A stretch of 64,000 bases of DNA, taken from Caldilineales bacterium. GTDB lineage: Bacteria > Chloroflexota > Anaerolineae > J102. Both the position numbers and the translations under genes were made by a program. Positions 7,751 to 15,478 of this stretch are shown here, in pieces. The DNA is taken from the NCBI GenBank assembly GCA_019695115.1, contig JAIBAP010000004.1:62001-126000 (forward strand), read 5' to 3'. The notes under the pieces were generated by a model that did not search any database, was not told the origin of the DNA, and saw nothing but the letters and a program-made list of their open reading frames with translations. Numbering within the stretch: the first letter of the stretch is position 1; every line of letters starts with the position of its first letter.

Positions 7751-8985
7751 GCACCTCCCCGCCGCGGCTGCACTATGGTTGGGTCATCGTCGCCCTGGCG
7801 GCGCTGGTGGTGGCCGCGGCCCTGGGGCTGGCGCGCTTCAGCTATTCGCTGCTGCTGCCGCCGATGCAGGCCGGCCTGGGCATGGCCAACACGCAGGCGG
7901 GCGCCCTGGCCACGGTGGAGATGGTGGGCTATCTGGCCACCTCTCTGGCCGCGGGCCTGCTGGCCGCCCGCGCCAGCCCGCGGCGGCTGGTGACCGCCGG
8001 CCTGATCCTGGCCGGGGCCGGCATGTTGCTGACCGCGGCGGCGCGGGATGTGTGGATGGCGGGGCTGGGCCGGGTCATCGTCGGCATGGGCAGCGGGGCC
8101 AGCAACGTGCCGGTGATGGGCTTGATGCTGGCCTGGTTTGCGCCGCAGCGCCGGGGCATCGCCTCCGGCCTGGCCGTTTCCGGCTCCTCGGTGGCGATCA
8201 TCATCGTCAGCCCCCTGGTGCCGCGGCTGATCGCGGCGTATCCGGTGGATGGCTGGCGCCTGTGCTGGCTGTTGTTCGGCGGGATCACCCTGGGGGTGGC
8301 GCTGCTGGCCGGGCTGCGGCTGCGCGACCGCCCGGAGGAGATGGGCCTGGCGCCGGTGGGGGCCGCGTCCACTGGCGGCGGCGCGGCGCGCGGGCGCGGG
8401 GCCTTGGCCTGGGGCGAGGTCTATCGCTCGCGGCTGGTGTGGCATCTGGGCGCAGTGTACGCGACCTTCGGTTTCTCCTACATCATCTATCTGACCTTTT
8501 TCAACAAGCGGCTGCTGGCCGAGGGCGGCTACACGCCGGTGGCGGCGGGGAGCCTGTTCATGGTCTTTGGCTGGTTCAGTCTGGGTTGCGGGCTGCTGTG
8601 GGGCGCCATTTCCGACGCCATCGGCCGCCGCCCGGCCCTGGCCCTGGTGCTGGCCATTCACGCTCTGGCCTTTGCCCTCTTTGGCCTGGCCACGGCCCCC
8701 GCCGGCTTCCTGGTCTCCACCATCCTCTTCGGTCTGACCGCCTGGAGCGTGCCGGCGATCATGGCTGCCTTTTGCGGCGATACGCTCAGCCCGCGCATGG
8801 TCCCGGCGGCGCTGGGCTTCATCACCCTCTTCTTCGGCGCCGGCCAGGCATTGGGGCCGGGCGTGGCCGGGGCGCTGGCCGACGCCCGCGGCTCCTTTGT
8901 ACCCGCCTATCTCCTCGCCGCCGCCATCGCCGCTGCCGGCGCCGCCGGCGCCCTCCTCCTCCGCCCCTCTCCGCACAAACGCTAA
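7747..8985 (+). CDS. MFS transporter (YbfB/YjiJ-like)
   Basis: A 412-residue inner-membrane protein with about 12 hydrophobic helices in two halves split by a hydrophilic loop near residues 195-220. The opening YGWVIVALAALVVAAALGLARFSY segment and the first-half loop ASPRRLVTAG fit the major facilitator superfamily, with YbfB/YjiJ-like uptake or export carriers closest in feel. The start codon overlaps the aor stop by four bases. Given the operon it may move an aromatic acid in or out, but the substrate is inferred from context only. Confidence 0.82.
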   Translation: MSTSPPRLHYGWVIVALAALVVAAALGLARFSYSLLLPPMQAGLGMANTQAGALATVEMVGYLATSLAAGLLAARASPRRLVTAGLILAGAGMLLTAAARDVWMAGLGRVIVGMGSGASNVPVMGLMLAWFAPQRRGIASGLAVSGSSVAIIIVSPLVPRLIAAYPVDGWRLCWLLFGGITLGVALLAGLRLRDRPEEMGLAPVGAASTGGGAARGRGALAWGEVYRSRLVWHLGAVYATFGFSYIIYLTFFNKRLLAEGGYTPVAAGSLFMVFGWFSLGCGLLWGAISDAIGRRPALALVLAIHALAFALFGLATAPAGFLVSTILFGLTAWSVPAIMAAFCGDTLSPRMVPAALGFITLFFGAGQALGPGVAGALADARGSFVPAYLLAAAIAAAGAAGALLLRPSPHKR

Positions 8986-8989
8986 CCGC

Positions 8990-9074
8990 CCCCTCCCTGC
9001 GTCCCTGCGTCCCTCCCTCTCCCCCTCTCCCTCCCTCTCTGCGTCCCTGCGTCCCTCCCTCTCCCCCTCTCCCC
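8990..9074. repeat. Pyrimidine-rich imperfect repeats (CCCTGCGT)
   Basis: The gap between the MFS gene and the thioesterase is almost pure C/T on this strand, with repeated CCCTGCGT and CCCTCTCC words in two duplicated blocks. Its reverse complement, GACGCAGGGACGC, recurs at 16.74-16.86 kb. Confidence 0.8.
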
Positions 9075-9506
9075 ATGCCCTCACCCGACCCCACCGCCCT
9101 TGCCGTTGCCCGCTTCATGCAGGAGCACGATGCCTTTGGCCGGCTGGTGGGCATCGAATTGCTCGAGATCAGGCCCGGTTTCAGCCGGGTGCGCCTGCAA
9201 CTGGGGCCGCAATTGTTGAACGGGCTGGGCATGCCGCACGGCGGCGCCATCTTCACCCTGGCCGATTTCGCCTTCGCCGCCGCCGGCAACTCGCACGGGC
9301 AGGTGGCGGTGGCGCTGAGCATGGACATCCACTTCCTGCGCTCGCCGCGGCCCGACGCCCTCCTGCTGGCCGAGGCGGTGGAGGTGCGCAAAGGCCGCCG
9401 CACCGCCCTCTATCGCATCACCGTGGCCGACGAAAGCGGCGAGCCGGTGGCCGAGTTGCACGGGATGGCCTACCGGCGGGAGGAGCGCTTGCAGGTGGGG
9501 TCGTAG
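9075..9506 (+). CDS. PaaI-family hotdog thioesterase
   Basis: A 143-residue single hotdog-fold protein of the PaaI type, which hydrolyses aryl-acyl-CoA thioesters. The diagnostic active-site stretch NGLGMPHGGAIFTLADFAFA spans about residues 55-74, with the conserved Asn, His-Gly-Gly and Asp. The start at 9075 removes an N-terminal extension translated from the pyrimidine-rich repeat. Closing the cluster, it could release CoA from phenylacetyl-CoA-like intermediates made by IOR or PaaK. Confidence 0.85.
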   Translation: MPSPDPTALAVARFMQEHDAFGRLVGIELLEIRPGFSRVRLQLGPQLLNGLGMPHGGAIFTLADFAFAAAGNSHGQVAVALSMDIHFLRSPRPDALLLAEAVEVRKGRRTALYRITVADESGEPVAELHGMAYRREERLQVGS

Positions 9507-9548
9507 GCGCAGCCGCCTGTCTGGGGGAGCCGCTGGCCGGGGTCTCAC

Positions 9549-9578
9549 TTGCCTGTTCGGATCAAGCTGTGCTATAGT
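9549..9578 (+). promoter_or_regulatory. Sigma70-like extended -10 promoter for the FAD/folate dehydrogenase gene
   Basis: TTGCCT (9549-9554), an 18-bp spacer and TGC-TATAGT (hexamer 9573-9578) make a good extended -10 promoter. Two copies of TATATCAG (9591-9598 and 9602-9609), one helical turn apart, lie just downstream of the expected start site and could be an operator. Confidence 0.6.
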
Positions 9579-9606
9579 CCTGGCCCTAAATATATCAGAG
9601 ATATAT

Positions 9607-9631
9607 CAGGAGATGATGTGGTCATCTCCTG
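9607..9631 (+). promoter_or_regulatory. Leader hairpin upstream of the FAD/folate dehydrogenase
   Basis: CAGGAGATGA and TCATCTCCTG form a perfect 10-bp stem around the loop TGTGG, between the predicted promoter and the gene. No long U-tract follows, so an attenuator, mRNA-stability element or protein-binding site is more likely than a simple terminator. Confidence 0.6.
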
Positions 9632-9703
9632 TCGTTTCGTCACCCTGGGCGCACAACCACAGCCCACCCGCCTGCTTTCCACCCACGAAGGAGAAGACGT
9701 CCC

Positions 9704-12220
9704 ATGACCGCATTTCCCACCCAAGCCAAAGTCGTCGTCATCGGCGCCGGCATCGTCGGCAACAGCATGGTCTATCACCTGGCCCGGCTGGGCTGGCGCG
9801 ATATCGTGCAGATCGACAAAGGCCCGCTGCCCAACCCCGGTGGCTCCACCGGCCACGCCTCCAACTTCATCTTCCTGGTTGATCATTCCAAAGAGATGGC
9901 GCTGCTCACCCTGGACAGCACCCGGCAGTATCAGGAGATGGGCGTCTTCACCCGCAGCGGCGGCATCGAGGTGGCCCGCACCGAAGCGCGCATGCAGGAA
10001 TTGACCCGCCGCATGGCTTCGTCCAAGGCCTGGGGCGTCGAATCCCATCTGCTCACCCCGGCCGAGGTGAAGAAACTGGTGCCCTACATCGACGAGAGCG
10101 TGATCCTGGGCGGGTTCTACACGCCCGGCGTGGGCGTGGTCGATTCGCTGCGCGCCGGCACGATCATGCGCGAGCGGGCGATGGCATTGGGCGCGCTGCA
10201 AACCTTCGCCAACACCGAGACGCTCGATCTCTTTGTCGAGGATGGCCGGGTGACCGGCGTCCGCACCAGCCGCGGGGACATCGCCGCCGAGTATGTGGTC
10301 ATCGCCTGCGGCATCTGGGGGCCGCGGATCGCCCGCATGGCCGGCGCCACCATCCCCCTCACCCCCGCCGTCCACCAGATGATCAGCGTCGGCCCGGTGC
10401 CGCTCTTCGCCACCACCGTGGGCGAGATCGAATACCCCATCGTGCGCGACATGGACACCAACATGTACGAGCGCCAACACGGCGGCGATATGGAGGTCGG
10501 CTCCTACGCCCACCGCGCCATCCTCTACGATGCGGACGAGATCCCCTCCATCGAGGAATCCAAGCTCTCGCCCACCGAACTGCCCTTCACCGAGGAGGAT
10601 TTCGAGTTGCAGATGGAGCAGGCGCTGGAACTGATGCCTGCCATCCTCGGCGATGAGCGGGTGGGCGTGCGCTACGCCATCAACGGCCTGCTCTCGCTCA
10701 CGGCCGACGGCTACCCGGTGTTGGGCGAGACGGTCGAGGTCAAGAACCTGTGGTCGGCGTCGGCGGTGTGGATCAAAGAAGGGCCGGCCGTGGGCCGGGC
10801 CGTGGCCGAGTGGATGACCCACGGCTGGTCGGAGATCGACCTGCACTCCTCCGACATCGCCCGCTTCTACGACCATGCGCGCACCCGCACCCATATCCGC
10901 GCCCGCACCGACGAGGGCTTCAACAAGACCTACGGCATCGTCCACCCGGCCGAGCAGTGGGAATCCAACCGGGGTGTGCGGCTCAGCCCCTTCCACGTGC
11001 GCGAGAAGGAGTTGGGCGCGTTCTTCTTCGAGACGGCCGGGTGGGAACGGCCCTGGTGGTACGAATCGAACCGCAAGCTGTTGGACGAGTTCGGCGACCG
11101 GGTGCAGAGGCGCGAGGCCGAGTGGGAGGCGCGCTGGTGGTCGCCGATCATCACCGCCGAGCACCTGGCCATGCGCCAGCGCGTGGGCATGGTCGATCTC
11201 AGCGCCTTCGCCATTTTCGATCTCACCGGCCCCGGCGCCCTGGATGTGGTGCAAAAGGTGGCGGTGAACCAGATGGATGTACCGGTGGGCCGGGCGGTGT
11301 ACACGCCTTTGCTCAACCCGCACGGCGGCTTCCGCACCGACCTGACCATGGTGCGCACCGGCCAGCACAGTTTCCGGGTGATCACCGGCGGCGCCGACGG
11401 CGGGCGCGACAAGAAGTGGCTGCGCGACCACATGCCGGCGGATGGCTCGGTGCATCTCACCGACATGACCGCGGCCCTGTGTACGGTGGGGCTGTGGGGG
11501 CCGCAGGCTCGCGCCGTCTTGCAGAGCCTGACCGCCGACGATGTCTCCAACGCCGGCTTCCCCTATGGCACGGCCCGGCCCATCACCCTCGGCACGATCA
11601 AAGCCTGGGCGCTGCGCATCTCGTATGTGGGCGAACTGGGCTGGGAGGTCTACGCCAGCATGGAGCAGGGACTGAAGCTGTGGGACATGCTGTGGGAGGC
11701 GGGCCAGGCGCACGGCATCGCGCCCTTCGGCATCGGCGTCTACGGCGGCACCGGCCGGCTGGAAAAGGGCTACCGGCTGTTCGGGGCGGAGCTGGAATCG
11801 GAGTACAACCCGGTGGAGGCGGGATTGGCGCGGCCCAAGGTCAAGCAGGCGGATTTCATCGGCAAGGAAGCCTATCTCCAGGCTCGATCCGAACCGCCAG
11901 CGGCGATGCTCTGCACCCTGACCGTGGACGATCACCGCTCCTCCGCCGGCGTGAAGCGCTACATGCTAGGCCGCGAACCGATCCTGACCCCGGCCGGCGA
12001 GCGCATCATCGACAGCAAGGGCCGCGGCTCGTATGTGACCAGCGCCGGGGCCGGCCCTTCGTTGGGCAAGCACCTGCTGCTGGCCTATCTGCCGCCCGCC
12101 TACGCGGTGGCCGGGACGAAGCTGGCCGTGGAATATATGGGCGAGCGCTACCCCGTCACCGTGGCCGTGGCCGGCAACACACCGTTGTTCGACCCGGAAG
12201 ACGCGCGCATGAAAGCATGA
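9704..12220 (+). CDS. Dimethylglycine/sarcosine dehydrogenase-like FAD and folate enzyme
   Basis: An 838-residue fusion. The N-terminal DAO-type FAD domain has VVVIGAGIVGN with G14, G16 and G19, followed by GGSTGHASN, where H51 sits at the position used for covalent flavin attachment in dimethylglycine dehydrogenase. The C-terminal half (about 420-830) has GcvT aminomethyltransferase-type tetrahydrofolate-binding domains. The family N-demethylates dimethylglycine, sarcosine or related amines, passes one-carbon units to folate and delivers electrons to electron-transfer flavoprotein. etfBA lies 0.7 kb downstream, which fits. AAGGAG lies about 12 nt before the ATG. The true amine substrate is uncertain. 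Confidence 0.85.
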   Translation: MTAFPTQAKVVVIGAGIVGNSMVYHLARLGWRDIVQIDKGPLPNPGGSTGHASNFIFLVDHSKEMALLTLDSTRQYQEMGVFTRSGGIEVARTEARMQELTRRMASSKAWGVESHLLTPAEVKKLVPYIDESVILGGFYTPGVGVVDSLRAGTIMRERAMALGALQTFANTETLDLFVEDGRVTGVRTSRGDIAAEYVVIACGIWGPRIARMAGATIPLTPAVHQMISVGPVPLFATTVGEIEYPIVRDMDTNMYERQHGGDMEVGSYAHRAILYDADEIPSIEESKLSPTELPFTEEDFELQMEQALELMPAILGDERVGVRYAINGLLSLTADGYPVLGETVEVKNLWSASAVWIKEGPAVGRAVAEWMTHGWSEIDLHSSDIARFYDHARTRTHIRARTDEGFNKTYGIVHPAEQWESNRGVRLSPFHVREKELGAFFFETAGWERPWWYESNRKLLDEFGDRVQRREAEWEARWWSPIITAEHLAMRQRVGMVDLSAFAIFDLTGPGALDVVQKVAVNQMDVPVGRAVYTPLLNPHGGFRTDLTMVRTGQHSFRVITGGADGGRDKKWLRDHMPADGSVHLTDMTAALCTVGLWGPQARAVLQSLTADDVSNAGFPYGTARPITLGTIKAWALRISYVGELGWEVYASMEQGLKLWDMLWEAGQAHGIAPFGIGVYGGTGRLEKGYRLFGAELESEYNPVEAGLARPKVKQADFIGKEAYLQARSEPPAAMLCTLTVDDHRSSAGVKRYMLGREPILTPAGERIIDSKGRGSYVTSAGAGPSLGKHLLLAYLPPAYAVAGTKLAVEYMGERYPVTVAVAGNTPLFDPEDARMKA

Positions 12221-12249
12221 GGCGCTTCAAATCAAGCGCGCAGCAAGAT

Positions 12250-12483
12250 CTACAGGCGATGAAGTGCCTCGATGAACTCGTCAGGAGACAACTGGATTTC
12301 ACGAAGTATTTCCCGAATCAGTGGCCGCGCCAAGTCACGGCCTGCATGGTTGGGCACAGTGGTCGTGCGACCGTCGGGATGGCGGTAGAAAACATGACTG
12401 CCCCTCTGCCGCACGGCCACAAAGCCCAGATCGCGAAGAACCTCTTCCATCGTTCTGAAATCGACGATCGGAAGGTGGCTCAC
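12250..12483 (-). CDS. hicA: HicA-family toxin (mRNA interferase)
   Basis: A 77-residue protein with the small dsRBD-like HicA fold. The catalytic histidine region is RQRGSHVFYRHPDGR (residues 25-39), followed by TVPNHAGRDLARPLIREILR. HicA toxins cleave mRNA and are neutralised by HicB. The start is a GTG that overlaps the hicB stop (GTGA), so antitoxin is made first and toxin is translationally coupled. The pair is convergent with the FAD/folate dehydrogenase and interrupts the link between that gene and etfBA. Confidence 0.88.
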   Translation of the reverse strand: MSHLPIVDFRTMEEVLRDLGFVAVRQRGSHVFYRHPDGRTTTVPNHAGRDLARPLIREILREIQLSPDEFIEALHRL

Positions 12484-12698
12484 TGCGCCATCTCAAGTTG
12501 TTGCAGCCCCACGAAACGAGGCAACTTGTCGAACGACTCGTCCAACTCCTCCAGACACAACTCCAGGACTTCCCGCAGGTTGGCGTTCAACTCGTCCAGC
12601 GTGGCGCCCTGGCTGTGGGCGCCTGAGATGCCAGGAATGACCCCGACGTACAGACTGGTTTCAGGGTCGAATTCGATGTAGGCAGTGAATGTGCGCAT
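12480..12698 (-). CDS. hicB: HicB-family antitoxin
   Basis: A 72-residue partial RNase-H-fold antitoxin with the signature YIEFDPETSLYVGVIPGISGAHSQGATLDELNANLREVLEL. It has no visible C-terminal DNA-binding domain, so it is of the short HicB type and autoregulation may be weak or indirect. GGAGG lies about 9 nt before the ATG. It overlaps hicA by four bases. Confidence 0.88.
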   Translation of the reverse strand: MRTFTAYIEFDPETSLYVGVIPGISGAHSQGATLDELNANLREVLELCLEELDESFDKLPRFVGLQQLEMAQ

Positions 12699-12725
12699 GT
12701 TTCTCGTGTCCTCCAGTCGTTCGGA

Positions 12726-12803
12726 TCAATCTGGCAGCTTACCGGCTGACTCCAGCGCGTCGATCGACTGATCGAAGTCTGCCTGGTAGAGGCGAAAGAC
12801 CAT
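12726..12803 (-). CDS. Possible 25-residue small ORF upstream of hicB
   Basis: ATG at 12803 with a GGAAG motif 5 nt upstream encodes a 25-residue peptide starting MVFRLYQADFDQSIDAL and ending SAGKLPD. It lies between the predicted minus-strand promoter and hicB, so it could be a leader peptide or a remnant of a degraded gene. The evidence is positional only. Confidence 0.22.
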   Translation of the reverse strand: MVFRLYQADFDQSIDALESAGKLPD

Positions 12804-12862
12804 TGTCTTCCAACCGGTTTAGAAGCGTTTGCCAGATTTGCTCATCTGTCTCCGTGCAGGGC

Positions 12863-12891
12863 ATTCTACCGTAGGTCGTCGTCCAACACAA
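12863..12891 (-). promoter_or_regulatory. Sigma70-like promoter for hicBA
   Basis: On the minus strand, TTGTGT (12886-12891), a 17-bp spacer and TAGAAT (12863-12868) point toward hicB, leaving a leader of about 155 nt. Confidence 0.45.
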
Positions 12892-12916
12892 CCGTTCAAT
12901 CGACAGGAAAGCAACG

Positions 12917-13666
12917 ATGAACATACTCGTCTGCGTCAAACGCATCCCGGCGCCGGGGTCGCGCATCCTCCTCACCCCCGACGAGCAGGAGATCGACACC
13001 CGGCTGCTGGGTTTCGATGTCAGCCCGCACGAAGAGTGCGCGGTGGAGGAGGCTGTGCGGCTGGTGGAGAAGCACGGCGGCGAAGCCACCGTCCTCACCC
13101 TCGGCCCAGAGGCGGCGACCGAACAGCTGCGCTACGCCCTGGCTCAGGGCATCGACCACGCCATCCTGCTGCAAACCGACGGCGGCGACTGGGACGCCCA
13201 GGCTACGGCGCGGGCCATCGCCGCCGCCATCGCCGGGCGGCCCTTCGACCTGCTCATCTTCGGCAACGAATCGGCCGATGCAGCCGGCTACCAGGTGGGG
13301 ATTCGTGTGGCCCATGCCCTGGGCCTGCCCTGCATCAGCGGCGTCAAGGAGATCAGCATCGCCGACGGCGTGCTCACGGCCAAGCGCCCCCTGGCCAACG
13401 GCTCCGAGGTCTATCAGACGCCCTTGCCGGCCGTGGTCACGGTCAAAGAGGGCATCAACTATCCCCGCTATCCCTCGCTGCCGGGCAAGCTGCGGGCCAA
13501 GAAAAAGCCAATCGAAGTGGTGGAACCGGCGCGGCAGCCCGGTAGTCTGCGCAAAGCTCGCCTGGTCGTGCCCAAAGAGCAAGAGAGTACGGTGCAGATC
13601 CTGGGCGAAGGCCCGGCAGCCGCGGCCAACGTGGTGGCGCTGCTCAAAGAATTGAGGATGGTGTGA
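12917..13666 (+). CDS. etfB: Electron transfer flavoprotein beta subunit
   Basis: A 249-residue protein beginning MNILVCVKRIPAPG, with the adenine-nucleotide-binding ETF beta fold and the late recognition-loop region LPGKLRAKKKPIEV. With EtfA it shuttles electrons from flavin dehydrogenases to the respiratory chain. AGGAAAG precedes the ATG. Its stop overlaps the possible GTG start of etfA. The dimethylglycine-dehydrogenase-like enzyme upstream is a plausible electron donor. Confidence 0.93.
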   Translation: MNILVCVKRIPAPGSRILLTPDEQEIDTRLLGFDVSPHEECAVEEAVRLVEKHGGEATVLTLGPEAATEQLRYALAQGIDHAILLQTDGGDWDAQATARAIAAAIAGRPFDLLIFGNESADAAGYQVGIRVAHALGLPCISGVKEISIADGVLTAKRPLANGSEVYQTPLPAVVTVKEGINYPRYPSLPGKLRAKKKPIEVVEPARQPGSLRKARLVVPKEQESTVQILGEGPAAAANVVALLKELRMV

Positions 13667-14631
13667 TCATGGTCCTGACATTCGTCGAACACGAAGATGG
13701 CAAACTGAGCAAACTCTCGTTGCAGATGCTGACCTTCTGCCGCGGCCTGACCGGGCCGCTGGAGGCCGTGCTGGTGGGCGAGGAAGCGCGCCCGTTGGCG
13801 GCGGAACTGGCCGCCTATGGCGTCAGCCGGGCGCATCTGGTTGAACACGAGCGGCTGGCGAGCTACGCGCCCGCGGCCTGGGCGGCCAGCATCGCCCAAA
13901 TCGCCGCCGCGCACGGCGCCCAGGCCATCGTCGCCGCCGGCAGCGAGCATGGCAACGAGGTCATGGCCCATCTGGCCGCCGCCGCCGACCTGCCCCTGGC
14001 CGCCAACTGCATCGCCGTCCAGCCCGGCGACGAGTATCTGGTCACACGCTTGCGTTGGGGCGGCAGCCTGCTGGAAGAAGCCCGGCTGTCCGGCTCGCCC
14101 AAGCTGTTTACCATCGCCCCCCATGCCCACGAATCCGTCCCGCTGGACGCGCCCGTGGCCCTGACCATCGCCACCTTCACCCCGGCGGTGGCCGAGCGCG
14201 ACCTGCGCGTGCAGGTGGCCCGCGGCGAGAAAACCGGCGGCGACAAGCTCTCGCTCACCGACGCCCGGCTGGTGATCGGCGGTGGCCGGGGCGTGGGCAG
14301 CAGCGAGGGCTTCGCCGTGCTGGAGGAGCTGGCGGCGCTGCTGGGCGGCGTGGTGGGCTGCTCGCGGGCCGTCACCAGCGCCGGCTGGCGCCCGCACAGC
14401 GACCAGATCGGCCAGACCGGGACGCGCATCGCCCCCGACCTCTACATCGCCTGCGGCGTCAGCGGGGCCATCCAGCACATGGTGGGGGCCAAAGGGGCCA
14501 AGCACATCCTGGCCATCAACACCGACCGCCAGGCCCAGATCGTGGCCCTGGCCGATTACGCCGTCATCGGCGACCTGCACCAGGTGCTGCCGGCGATCAG
14601 CGCCGCGGTGCGCAAGGCGCGCGCGGCCTAG
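13663..14631 (+). CDS. etfA: Electron transfer flavoprotein alpha subunit
   Basis: A 322-residue protein (320 if the ATG at 13669 is used instead of the overlapping GTG at 13663). The C-terminal FAD domain is complete: VIGGGRGVGS, AVTSAGWRPHSDQIGQTG, YIACGVSGAIQHMVG and LAINTD are characteristic of EtfA. It forms the FAD-containing heterodimer with EtfB in the cytoplasm. Confidence 0.93.
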   Translation: MIMVLTFVEHEDGKLSKLSLQMLTFCRGLTGPLEAVLVGEEARPLAAELAAYGVSRAHLVEHERLASYAPAAWAASIAQIAAAHGAQAIVAAGSEHGNEVMAHLAAAADLPLAANCIAVQPGDEYLVTRLRWGGSLLEEARLSGSPKLFTIAPHAHESVPLDAPVALTIATFTPAVAERDLRVQVARGEKTGGDKLSLTDARLVIGGGRGVGSSEGFAVLEELAALLGGVVGCSRAVTSAGWRPHSDQIGQTGTRIAPDLYIACGVSGAIQHMVGAKGAKHILAINTDRQAQIVALADYAVIGDLHQVLPAISAAVRKARAA

Positions 14632-14679
14632 CCCAATGGCGGGTGCGGTCTCGTTGGCCGCCGAAACAGAACGACTGCG

Positions 14680-15465
14680 ATGGCCCTGACATCCGACCTC
14701 GACCTCCCCTGGCTGATCGACCTGGCCCGTGCGGCCGGCGACATCGCCCTCGGCTTCTATCGGCGAACCGTGGCCCAATGGAAGCCCGACGCCACCCTCG
14801 TCACCGAGGCCGACCGGGCCGTGGAACGCTTCCTGACCGACGAACTGCACCGCCGCTATGCCGATGACGGCATCCTGGGCGAGGAGGGCGCTGGGAAACA
14901 GACAGCCTCCGGGCGCACGTGGGTGCTCGACCCCATCGACGGCACAGCCGTCTTCGCCGCCGGTTTGCCGATCTGGGCTGTCTGTATCGGGCTGATGGTG
15001 GGCGAGAGAGCTACGGCGGGGGTCGTCTACCTGCCGGCCACGCGCGATTGCTTCGCCGCCGGTCTCGCTGGCCCCGCCACCCTGAACGGCGTCCCCATCC
15101 AGGTGCTGACGCCCGGCCCGCTGCACATCGACAGCATGATCTTCGGCGCCGCCGACGCCCACCGCCGCTGGCAGATCGACTTTCCCGGCAAGGTGCGCGG
15201 CTTTGGCTCCTGCGCAGCCAACATCTGCTTCGTCGCCGGCGGCAGCGGCGTCGGCGCGGTCAACACCGGCACGGCCCTCTGGGACGTGGCCGCGGCCCTG
15301 CCCATCCTCGAGCGGGCCGGCGGCTGGGCGGTGCTGCTCGACGGCTCGCCCCTGCCCCTGGCGCAGATGTTCGACGGCGCCAAACTGACCGCCCCCGTCC
15401 TGGCCGCCCCGCCCCACTATCTGGACGACCTGCGCACCCGCCTGCGCTTCGTCGGCCGGCCCTGA
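14680..15465 (+). CDS. Inositol-monophosphatase-family phosphatase
   Basis: A 261-residue Mg-dependent sugar-phosphate or inositol-phosphate phosphatase. Motif 1 (WVLDPIDGT, D84 and D87), the upstream acidic GEEGA near 67-71 and the second Asp motif (LWDVAAALPI near 203-212) supply the metal ligands. Substrates in the family include inositol-1-phosphate, fructose-1,6-bisphosphate and histidinol phosphate, and the sequence does not decide between them. It lies 48 bp after etfA and 13 bp before a glycosyltransferase gene, so a role in sugar metabolism is reasonable. Confidence 0.85.
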   Translation: MALTSDLDLPWLIDLARAAGDIALGFYRRTVAQWKPDATLVTEADRAVERFLTDELHRRYADDGILGEEGAGKQTASGRTWVLDPIDGTAVFAAGLPIWAVCIGLMVGERATAGVVYLPATRDCFAAGLAGPATLNGVPIQVLTPGPLHIDSMIFGAADAHRRWQIDFPGKVRGFGSCAANICFVAGGSGVGAVNTGTALWDVAAALPILERAGGWAVLLDGSPLPLAQMFDGAKLTAPVLAAPPHYLDDLRTRLRFVGRP

Positions 15466-15478
15466 ACCGGGCCAGGTC

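Noticed and set aside
9613-9882. Small ORF starting inside the leader hairpin before the FAD/folate dehydrogenase
   Set aside because: Its AGGAG is too close to the ATG, the peptide is low-complexity and it overlaps the real gene in another frame.
12739-13098. 119-codon minus-strand ORF over the etfB start
   Set aside because: Its upstream part is the antisense of etfB, and the only ATG near the gap overlaps the predicted hicBA -10.
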